From CAMFTQ01 sp051881615 (lineage in GTDB: Bacteria; Bacillota; Clostridia; Oscillospirales; Acutalibacteraceae), in contig JBJEQF010000004.1 of assembly GCA_051881615.1 (NCBI GenBank), positions 1-64,000 on the forward strand: a stretch of 64,000 bases of DNA, written 5' to 3'. Position numbers and translations under genes: made by a program. Positions 54,038 through 60,137 of the stretch are shown here, piece by piece (positions within the stretch are counted from its first letter, which is position 1; every line of letters starts with the position of its first letter). The notes beneath the pieces are model-generated. The model saw only the letters and a program-made list of their open reading frames with translations, did no database searches and had not been told where the DNA came from.

Positions 54038-54220
54038 TTAGTCCGCAGAAGCACCGGATTTAATCCAGTTATCAACTTCATCAATTTTGAATTTCCATTG
54101 TCTGCCCATTTTATGTGCAGGCATATTTTTGTTATCAATCCATTTGAAAACTGTATCTCTGCTTACGCCAAGATATTCACATATTTCTTTTAGAGAATAC
54201 CATCTGTTAGTTATTTCCAC
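54038..54220 (-). CDS. Excisionase-family helix-turn-helix protein
   Basis: The 60-residue protein is a MerR-like/excisionase HTH_17 domain: WYSLKEICEYLGVSRDTVFKWI followed by KMGRQWKFKIDEVDNWI. It starts at GTG 54220 and is first in the operon with the helicase (26-base gap). It may be a recombination directionality factor or the operon regulator. The upstream promoter is at 54265-54293. Confidence 0.83.
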   Translation of the reverse strand: MEITNRWYSLKEICEYLGVSRDTVFKWIDNKNMPAHKMGRQWKFKIDEVDNWIKSGASAD

Positions 54221-54264
54221 AATTCTGACCTCTCAAATTCAAAGTGTTAGTCTATTGCTTTTAT

Positions 54265-54293
54265 AGTATATCATAAAATAGGGTAGGATGCAA
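54265..54293 (-). promoter_or_regulatory. Promoter of the HTH-helicase-primase operon
   Basis: TTGCAT, 17-base spacer, TATACT on the minus strand, about 40 bases before the HTH gene. Confidence 0.65.
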
Positions 54294-54374
54294 TATATCA
54301 AAGTCGATTAGCGTAGGTTTCAAAGTTTTGACATAAAATTAGCGGCAAGGAGAAATCCCTGCCGCCTTTGTCTG

Positions 54375-54752
54375 TTAGTTGTAAACTATGTCGTTATTCA
54401 CGATTTCTGTGGCTCTGCTGCGGATGTTATTCATCTGAGCAACCCATTCCATTTGATTGTCCGCTTTGAACCGTTCTGTCACGCCCTCACGCTCTGCCAT
54501 TTGTTTTACAAGCCGAAAAAACATATCCTCCGCTTGCTCGTCAATGTCGGCAAGATAATCATTCAACTTACCGCTTGTCAGCAAATTCATATACAAAACC
54601 TTATGATTCTGTTTCAAATGTCTCGCGTGCCGCCTCCCCCACAGTCCGATAGGCTTATTTTCTTCATCGGGGAGTTTTAAGTCAGGCAAGTAATAATCAC
54701 CTTGCAAAGTATAACTGATACCTGTTTTTTCGTTATAAATACGCTTTTCCAT
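54375..54752 (-). CDS. TnpV-like transposon-encoded protein
   Basis: The 125-residue protein matches TnpV of Tn4451-type mobilisable transposons by its layout: DYYLPDLKLPDEE, GLWGRRHARHLKQNHKVLYMNLL, TSGKLNDYLADID and MEWVAQMNNIRSRA. Its function is unknown, but it is a marker of clostridial serine-recombinase elements. It is first after a GGAGGCTTAACT site and follows two small element genes. Confidence 0.8.
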   Translation of the reverse strand: MEKRIYNEKTGISYTLQGDYYLPDLKLPDEENKPIGLWGRRHARHLKQNHKVLYMNLLTSGKLNDYLADIDEQAEDMFFRLVKQMAEREGVTERFKADNQMEWVAQMNNIRSRATEIVNNDIVYN

Positions 54753-54754
54753 AG

Positions 54755-54937
54755 TTAAGCCTCCTTGTGTATTACTTTGAATTTCTTTTGCTTTGCATTA
54801 AGAATTTTGAGCATAACTTCATCAACTGCATCGGTATATTTGCCGTCTGCAATAAGACTGTTTCTTTTTCCGTTAAGGCAGTCGATGATAATTCTTTGCT
54901 CGTAATCATCAAGAGCTATGTAATACTTTTTGGACAT
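54755..54937 (-). CDS. Small conserved element protein (60 aa)
   Basis: The 60-residue protein begins MSKKYYIALDDYEQRIIIDCL and continues with YTDAVDEVMLKI, a small protein I know from many clostridial conjugative elements. The ATG at 54937 is eight bases after AAGGAG; a GTG at 54946 would sit too close. Function unknown. Confidence 0.65.
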   Translation of the reverse strand: MSKKYYIALDDYEQRIIIDCLNGKRNSLIADGKYTDAVDEVMLKILNAKQKKFKVIHKEA

Positions 54938-54942
54938 ATCTT

Positions 54943-55242
54943 TCACTCCTTCAACAAATCCTTAAACGGTGTTTCGGTTGATATAAAAGTATCGTATGTA
55001 AAGTTAGCTCCCAATCGAAATCCCATAATAAAGCTATCGAGATTCGATTCGCCGTTGACGATACTCCAAGCATTGGAAAACTCAAGAAACTTCTTTTTGT
55101 TTTCGCCTGTGAGTGCTTCTGTTAGGAACTCCTCATTGAGCATAAGGACTTCCATCTGCTTTTGAACAGTCTTATTCTGCTTAGTGCTTCGTGCTTGGGG
55201 ATCAATGTTACCGTAATAGAATTCTTCAATAAATTTTGACAT
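54943..55242 (-). CDS. DUF6809-like element protein (99 aa)
   Basis: The 99-residue protein begins MSKFIEEFYYGNIDPQARS and ends with FRLGANFTYDTF, matching a small helical family of mobile elements (DUF6809-like). The ATG at 55242 follows a GAGGAAACGAG region; upstream in-frame codons are poorly supported. It is the outermost element gene on the right. Confidence 0.68.
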   Translation of the reverse strand: MSKFIEEFYYGNIDPQARSTKQNKTVQKQMEVLMLNEEFLTEALTGENKKKFLEFSNAWSIVNGESNLDSFIMGFRLGANFTYDTFISTETPFKDLLKE

Positions 55243-55351
55243 AATCTCGTTTCCTCGTTTCTGTAATTTTATTTTACGAAGAAACCTTGAAATACACAAA
55301 TGTGCGAATGAAAAATATGTGTGTTTCTGCCGGTATTTTAATGCCTTTAAA

Positions 55352-55382
55352 TCAAATCCGTTATGAACACCCGCACCACATA
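55352..55382 (-). other. Candidate right attachment boundary / inverted copy of left-edge sequence
   Basis: On the plus strand TCAAATCCGTTATGAACAC (55352-55370) is the exact 19-base reverse complement of 45088-45106. The following CACCCGCACCACAT (55367-55380) also resembles the tRNA-Leu 3' end CACCAGCACCATAT in direct orientation (12 of 14). One or both may mark the right edge of the element. Confidence 0.4.
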
Positions 55383-55533
55383 ATTAGCGAATAAATGCAG
55401 TCGAGTAAATCGGCTGCGTTTTGTGTTTGGCAAGGAAATTAAAAATAATTTCTGCATATACTTGATATAGCCGAAAGCGTATGATATAATAGGCTTAGGC
55501 AAAAATGAGATGAGAACTTAGCCGACACAAAAC

Positions 55534-55563
55534 AACCCCCACAGATGGCAGTCTGTGGGGGTT
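55534..55563 (-). terminator. Strong hairpin after the 29-aa peptide gene
   Basis: AACCCCCACAGA pairs with TCTGTGGGGGTT around a 6-base loop. On the minus strand it is followed by GTTTTG. Confidence 0.65.
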
Positions 55564-55580
55564 TTAGTTTAGGCTTGTTG

Positions 55581-55670
55581 TCACTTTAAATGTCTATCAA
55601 GCCATTTGCAAATATAGTGGCAGGCTATATTTGCTGTGATAGATACAAAAAATGAGATAAGAATATTCAA
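55581..55670 (-). CDS. Small hydrophobic peptide (29 aa), possible type I toxin
   Basis: The peptide starts at TTG (complement of 55668-55670) after GGAGGTGTCGGC and reads MNILISFFVSITANIACHY, then ICKWLDRHLK. It has one short membrane segment and a basic tail with KWLD. Similar short peptides with a nearby strong hairpin recur in Clostridia. An extended -10 promoter (TGATATAAT, 55718-55726) precedes it. A type I toxin-antitoxin role is a hypothesis; no antisense RNA was identified. Confidence 0.55.
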   Translation of the reverse strand: MNILISFFVSITANIACHYICKWLDRHLK

Positions 55671-55717
55671 GCCGACACCTCCTCTCCGTTGCCGGATTGG
55701 GTAGTGACAACGTGATT

Positions 55718-55726
55718 ATTATATCA
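55718..55726 (-). promoter_or_regulatory. Extended -10 promoter of the 29-aa peptide gene
   Basis: TGATATAAT on the minus strand; no good -35 hexamer. The rest of 55243-55855 shows only the boundary sequence, hairpins and this small gene. Confidence 0.4.
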
Positions 55727-55844
55727 CACTTGACGAAATGCGACGAGAAATACTGTTTACTTCGAGAATAAACTGTGCTAAGATAATTACAGAAAAGAAT
55801 TTAAAAATAATTTCTTAATATACCAAAAATATTCGTAATCAATA

Positions 55845-55870
55845 AAAGCTCCCGATTATAGGGAGCTTTT
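55845..55870 (-). terminator. Terminator after the HAD hydrolase gene
   Basis: AAAGCTCCC pairs with GGGAGCTTT around GATTATA; the right arm overlaps the 3' end of the coding sequence. Confidence 0.6.
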
Positions 55871-56575
55871 GATTTCTTCTAAATATTTCATCAGTTCATC
55901 AAAACCGCCGTTTTTATACAAAGCTATGTCCTTGTTCTCTTTGTTTATCAGGCAATCTGTGAGCAGGAATGTTTTTATACCGATTTTTTCTGCTACCATA
56001 TCCTCTGTCACGTCATTTCCGACCATAAGGCACTCCTGCGGATTTGTCTGCAGCTTTTGCATAATGTCGCTGTAATACTTAGGATTAGGCTTTGAAAAGC
56101 CAGTGTTTTCGTATGTTGTGATAAGCTCAAAATCATCAGGGTCAAGTCCTGCCCATCTGATACGGCTGTGTGTAGCTGTTGTCGGGAAAATCGGGTTAGT
56201 TGCCAGCGCAACTCTGAAGCCTAAGTCTTTTGCAAGACGTACAGCCCTTGACGCTTTTTCGTTAAATCCGCATACCTCTTTCACATTCTGAAATTCGTTT
56301 TTGTAAAACTCATCAAACATAGGTCTGTCCTGAAGTGATTTCTCGCCGAAAAGCTGTGCAAAGGTTTGCCAGAATACTTCTTCGTTTATGCTGTTGCCGT
56401 CATTTTTTATCATAGCGGCGGTGCCTGCCCATACTGCCTCTGTCAGCTTTTTAGGCTCATAGCCTAAGGGAGCAAGTGTTTTCGCAAGCTGTTTAAAATA
56501 TGCTTTTACAAACAGCTCCTGATCCATAGGTAAAAGTGTTCCGTCCAAATCAAATAAAACAGTTCTGATGCTCAT
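55856..56575 (-). CDS. HAD-superfamily hydrolase
   Basis: The 239-residue protein is a Cof/phosphoglycolate-phosphatase-like HAD enzyme. Motif I is VLFDLDGTLL with the nucleophile Asp, motif II is VALATNP, motif III the lysine in FSKPNPKYY, and motif IV MVGNDVTEDMVAEK. A helical cap domain lies between motifs I and II. The substrate (a phosphate ester) cannot be deduced. It is the first chromosomal gene right of the element and is divergent from spoIIA. Confidence 0.85.
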   Translation of the reverse strand: MSIRTVLFDLDGTLLPMDQELFVKAYFKQLAKTLAPLGYEPKKLTEAVWAGTAAMIKNDGNSINEEVFWQTFAQLFGEKSLQDRPMFDEFYKNEFQNVKEVCGFNEKASRAVRLAKDLGFRVALATNPIFPTTATHSRIRWAGLDPDDFELITTYENTGFSKPNPKYYSDIMQKLQTNPQECLMVGNDVTEDMVAEKIGIKTFLLTDCLINKENKDIALYKNGGFDELMKYLEEIKSSL

Positions 56576-56679
56576 AAAAATATCCTTTCAATCGTTTGGA
56601 GTATAATTTTTGAAATACTTTCTGTAGAGTTATTTTACCATATCGGTTCGAATTTGTCGATAAAATAAATGCGCATAAA

Positions 56680-56710
56680 ACAGAAAAAACTTTTCTCGAC
56701 AACAGAATAA
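56680..56710 (+). promoter_or_regulatory. Candidate sigma-H-type promoter of the spoIIA operon
   Basis: ACAGAAAAA (one mismatch to RnAGGAwWW) and ACAGAATAA (full match to RnnGAATww) are 13 bases apart; sigma-H promoters usually have 11-12. spoIIA is sigma-H dependent in Bacillus. A CCTACAC/GTGTAGG hairpin (56725-56752) follows in the leader. Confidence 0.35.
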
Positions 56711-56791
56711 AACAAATTTTTTTGCCTACACTTATTATTATATGGGTGTAGGTTTTATTACTTATAACATAAAAAAGGAATGAAAAAATTG

Positions 56792-57091
56792 GTGAATATT
56801 GAAATTAACGACGGCACTGTTACCGCCTTTTTATCGGGAGAAATTGACCACCATACCTCGGCAGAAATCCGCAGGGAGATAGACACAACAATCGAGAGGG
56901 TGCGACCCGATATTTTACAGCTTGACTTTAAGGGTGTGCAGTTTATGGACAGCTCGGGTATTGGTCTGATTATGGGCAGATACAGACAAATGAGCCTTTT
57001 AGGCGGCAACGTATCTGTCATAAATATACCCAAGCACCTCGAAAGACTTGTAAGACTGTCGGGAATAACAGCGTTAGGAGTAATGAAATGA
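56792..57091 (+). CDS. spoIIAA: Anti-sigma F factor antagonist
   Basis: This STAS-domain protein of about 99 residues releases sigma F from SpoIIAB. The phosphorylatable serine lies in VQFMDSSGIGLIMGRY. The GTG at 56792 (VNIEINDGTVTAFL) is 12 bases after AAAAGGA; an ATG at 56780 is directly adjacent to that site and less likely. It overlaps spoIIAB as ATGA. It is the first gene of the classic three-gene operon. Confidence 0.92.
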   Translation: MNIEINDGTVTAFLSGEIDHHTSAEIRREIDTTIERVRPDILQLDFKGVQFMDSSGIGLIMGRYRQMSLLGGNVSVINIPKHLERLVRLSGITALGVMK

Positions 57092-57537
57092 AAATTATAA
57101 ATGAAATGAATTTAAGCTTTTCAAGCAAAAGCACAAACGAAGGCTTTGCAAGAAGCGCAGTGGCGTCATTTGCACTGTCGCTTGACCCCACAATAAACGA
57201 GCTTGCAGATATAAAAACAGCTGTTTCCGAGGCGGTGACAAACTGCATTGTTCACGGCTACGAAATGAACGCAGGCACTATTTACATAAACGCAAAAATT
57301 ACCGACAAGAGCAAGATAATTATAAAAATCCGAGATAAGGGCAGAGGAATTAAGGATATCGAAAAAGCGATGGAGCCGTTGTTTACAACAGCAGGCGGTG
57401 AAAGAGCAGGACTCGGCTTTGCCGTTATGCAGAGCTTTATGGACAAGGTAAAGGTAAGCTCGACGCTAGGCAAGGGAACAACTGTGTATATGGAAAAATC
57501 AATTATCAGAAATCTAAGCTATGAACAAAAACGATAG
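57088..57537 (+). CDS. spoIIAB: Anti-sigma F factor / serine kinase
   Basis: The 149-residue GHKL kinase binds and inhibits sigma F and phosphorylates SpoIIAA. The N-box is EAVTNCIVHGY, followed by IRDKGRGIKDIE and GLGFAVMQSFMD (G boxes). Length and gene order match spoIIAB. It overlaps sigF by 17 bases. Confidence 0.94.
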   Translation: MKIINEMNLSFSSKSTNEGFARSAVASFALSLDPTINELADIKTAVSEAVTNCIVHGYEMNAGTIYINAKITDKSKIIIKIRDKGRGIKDIEKAMEPLFTTAGGERAGLGFAVMQSFMDKVKVSSTLGKGTTVYMEKSIIRNLSYEQKR

Positions 57538-58177
57538 TATAATTAAGAATAACTTAGGGCTTGTTCACGCCTGCTGTAAAAGGTTTGCAGGCAGAGGTAT
57601 AGAATATGAGGAGCTGTATTCGGCAGGTTGTGAGGGGCTTGTAAAGGCTGTCAAAAGGTTTGACGAGAGCAGAAATCTACAGCTTTCAACCTACGCAGTG
57701 CCTGTTATTATGGGCGAAATCCGCCAGCTTTTCAGAGATGCAGGTACGGTAAAGGTCAGCCGAGGATTAAAGGACCTTGCGCTAAAAATCGCAAGGGTAA
57801 ATGAAGAATACGCAAAGAAAACAGGCAGGGAGCTTACAGTTTCGGAGCTTTCGCAAATACTGTGCGAGCCGAATGAAAAAATCAGCGAGGCACTTTGCTG
57901 TATGCAAACGCCCGTTTCACTGACATCAGGCTATGACGAAAACGAGGAAGCAGAGCTTGATATTCCCGTAGATTCACAGGAGGAAAAAATAGCCGAAAGG
58001 CTGTCGCTTTGTCAGGTTATAGGCGAGCTGTGCGACAACGATAAAATGATAATTGAGCTTAGATACTATAAGCAGAAAACACAGTCACAAACGGCGCAGC
58101 AGCTCGGTATGACGCAGGTTCAGATAAGCAGACGTGAAAAGAAGATTTTACAACAGCTGAGAGAAAAGCTGTCGTAA
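57521..58177 (+). CDS. sigF: RNA polymerase sigma-F factor (early forespore)
   Basis: The 218-residue sigma-70 family protein directs early forespore transcription. Region 2 includes EELYSAGCEGLVKAVKRFD and LSTYAVPVIMGEIRQLFRDAG; region 4 includes the HTH SQTAQQLGMTQVQISRREKKIL. Its position after spoIIAA-spoIIAB identifies it. This implies the organism carries the core endospore pathway. Confidence 0.94.
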   Translation: MNKNDSIIKNNLGLVHACCKRFAGRGIEYEELYSAGCEGLVKAVKRFDESRNLQLSTYAVPVIMGEIRQLFRDAGTVKVSRGLKDLALKIARVNEEYAKKTGRELTVSELSQILCEPNEKISEALCCMQTPVSLTSGYDENEEAELDIPVDSQEEKIAERLSLCQVIGELCDNDKMIIELRYYKQKTQSQTAQQLGMTQVQISRREKKILQQLREKLS

Positions 58178-58219
58178 CGGTCAGCTGTTTTTGGCTGCAT
58201 AAGCATTCTTTAATAAAAA

Positions 58220-58261
58220 GCTATCCGCCCCGACAGAAAACTAATCTGTCGGGGCGGATAA
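58220..58261 (+). terminator. Terminator between sigF and the convergent amt gene
   Basis: TATCCGCCCCGACAGA pairs with CTGTCGGGGCGGATA, a very stable stem that can act in both directions. Confidence 0.75.
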
Positions 58262-58292
58262 TTATATAAAAGGATAGGGAAAGTGAATATAA

Positions 58293-60020
58293 TTACTCAA
58301 CATCCTGTAAAGCGTCATAGCCTCTTTCGCCTGTACGAACCTTTACTACATCCTCTACGTTGTGGATAAAGATTTTACCGTCGCCGATATGGCCTGTGTA
58401 AAGTGCCTTGACAGCCGCCTGAACAACTGTTTCAACAGGGATTTTGCATACAACGATTTCAACCTTCATCTTAGGCAGCAGGTTCATTTCTACTGCAACA
58501 CCACGATAATACTCTGCCTTGCCCTTCTGAACGCCGCAGCCGAGTACCTGTGATACAGTCATACCTGTGATGCCTACCTCGTCCATAGCTGTCTTTAAAG
58601 CCTCGAGCTTGCTTTGCTTTAAGATGATGTCGATCTTTGTGATCTTGTTCTCGCCTGTTGAAGTACCCTCTGCAACCTGTACGGGGATTGCGGCAACAGC
58701 AGGAACATCGCCTGTTATCTGAGTATCGGGAACATCGTCAAGAGAAGCGTTTTCAACTACTGCCGGCATAAAGTCAGCGTAGGAGCTGATTAAGCCATGC
58801 TCTGTAAGGTCAAGACCTATCATTTCTTCTTCCTTAGAAGCTCTCAGACCGAATATTGCCTTGATAGCCTTGAATACGATAAACATAGTAACTACTGTCC
58901 AAGTGCCTACAGTAAGAACGCCAAGTGCCTGAATACCAAGTTGATTGAAGCCACCGCCGTAGAAAAGACCTGTTATGCCGTCCTGACCCTTGCCTGTTGC
59001 GAAAAGACCAACTGCAAGTGTACCCCAGATACCGTTAGCACCGTGAACTGCTACAGCACCTACAGGATCGTCTATCTTGAGCTTGATGTCGATAAATTCA
59101 ACTGCAACTACTACGAGGATACCTGCTACAAGACCGATTATTGCAGCGCCTAATGCGTCAACATCGGCACAGGGAGCTGTGATAGCAACAAGACCTGCAA
59201 GTGAGCCGTTGAGTGACATTGAAACATCAGGCTTGCCGTTTTTGATCCAAGTGAAAATCATTGTTGTGCAGGTTGCAACAGCCGGAGCAACCGTTGTTGT
59301 AAGGAATATCTGACCGAGGAAATCAGTGTTGCCTGCTGCAGCACCGTTAAAGCCGTACCAGCCGAACCACAGGATAAATACGCCTAATGCGCCGAGTGTA
59401 AGGCTGTGACCGGGGATAGCGTTTACCTTGCCATTTTTGCCGTATTTACCGATACGGGGACCGAGTATTGCTGCACCGATTAAAGCTGAGATACCGCCAA
59501 CCATATGAATTGCGCAGGAGCCTGCAAAATCAATAAAGCCAAGCTGTGAAAGCCAGCCGCCGCCCCAGATCCAGTGAGCCTCAATCGGGTAAATAACAGC
59601 TGAGATTACGCCCGAATATACGCAATAGGAAATAAATCTTGTTCTTTCTGCCATAGCACCCGAAACGATTGTTGCGGTTGTAGCACAGAAAACCATATTA
59701 AATACGAAATTGTGCCAAGGGAAGTTTGCAAAGTCGGTAAAAATCTGCCAGTCAGGCTTGCCGATAAGACCGAAAAATGCGTTTTCACCGCATAAAATTC
59801 CAAAGCCGAGCAGCATAAATACTACTGTACCGATGCAGAAGTCCATCAGGTTTTTCATAATGATGTTACCTGCATTCTTTGCTCTTGTAAAGCCTGTTTC
59901 TACCATCGCAAAGCCTGCCTGCATAAAGAATACAAGCGCTGCGCCTATCAGAAACCACACGCCCTCTGTTCCGAAAATGGTTGAGTTCAGAGCGTCTTGT
60001 ACTACATTTTCTACGTTCAT
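58293..60020 (-). CDS. amt: Ammonium transporter fused to a PII regulatory domain
   Basis: The 575-residue protein has an Amt/Rh channel of eleven predicted helices (about residues 15-410; FWYGFNGAAAG-type region, GLVAITAPCADVD). After a short linker, a complete PII (GlnB/GlnK) domain covers about residues 460-575. The PII T-loop includes GKAEYYRGVAVEMNLLPK with Tyr for possible uridylylation. Fused PII probably gates the channel according to nitrogen status, as free GlnK does. It follows glutamine synthetase in the same direction. Confidence 0.92.
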   Translation of the reverse strand: MNVENVVQDALNSTIFGTEGVWFLIGAALVFFMQAGFAMVETGFTRAKNAGNIIMKNLMDFCIGTVVFMLLGFGILCGENAFFGLIGKPDWQIFTDFANFPWHNFVFNMVFCATTATIVSGAMAERTRFISYCVYSGVISAVIYPIEAHWIWGGGWLSQLGFIDFAGSCAIHMVGGISALIGAAILGPRIGKYGKNGKVNAIPGHSLTLGALGVFILWFGWYGFNGAAAGNTDFLGQIFLTTTVAPAVATCTTMIFTWIKNGKPDVSMSLNGSLAGLVAITAPCADVDALGAAIIGLVAGILVVVAVEFIDIKLKIDDPVGAVAVHGANGIWGTLAVGLFATGKGQDGITGLFYGGGFNQLGIQALGVLTVGTWTVVTMFIVFKAIKAIFGLRASKEEEMIGLDLTEHGLISSYADFMPAVVENASLDDVPDTQITGDVPAVAAIPVQVAEGTSTGENKITKIDIILKQSKLEALKTAMDEVGITGMTVSQVLGCGVQKGKAEYYRGVAVEMNLLPKMKVEIVVCKIPVETVVQAAVKALYTGHIGDGKIFIHNVEDVVKVRTGERGYDALQDVE

Positions 60021-60048
60021 TTATATCTCTCCTTATGTATAAAAAATA

Positions 60049-60098
60049 AAAGACGTGCAAAATTTGAATTTGCAAAAATCCAAATTTTTCACGTCTTT
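60049..60098 (-). terminator. Leader terminator before amt (attenuator candidate)
   Basis: On the minus strand AAAGACGTG pairs with CACGTCTTT around an inner AAATTTG/CAAATT stem, followed by TATTTTTT, about 30 bases before the amt start. A hairpin CAC-AAAGAC-GTG with A1 and G4 in a six-base loop (60090-60101) overlaps its 5' arm, as in ANTAR-controlled leaders. Confidence 0.6.
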
Positions 60099-60137
60099 GT
60101 GTACAGTCTTTAATTTTTAATTGTGCTTAACGTCTTA

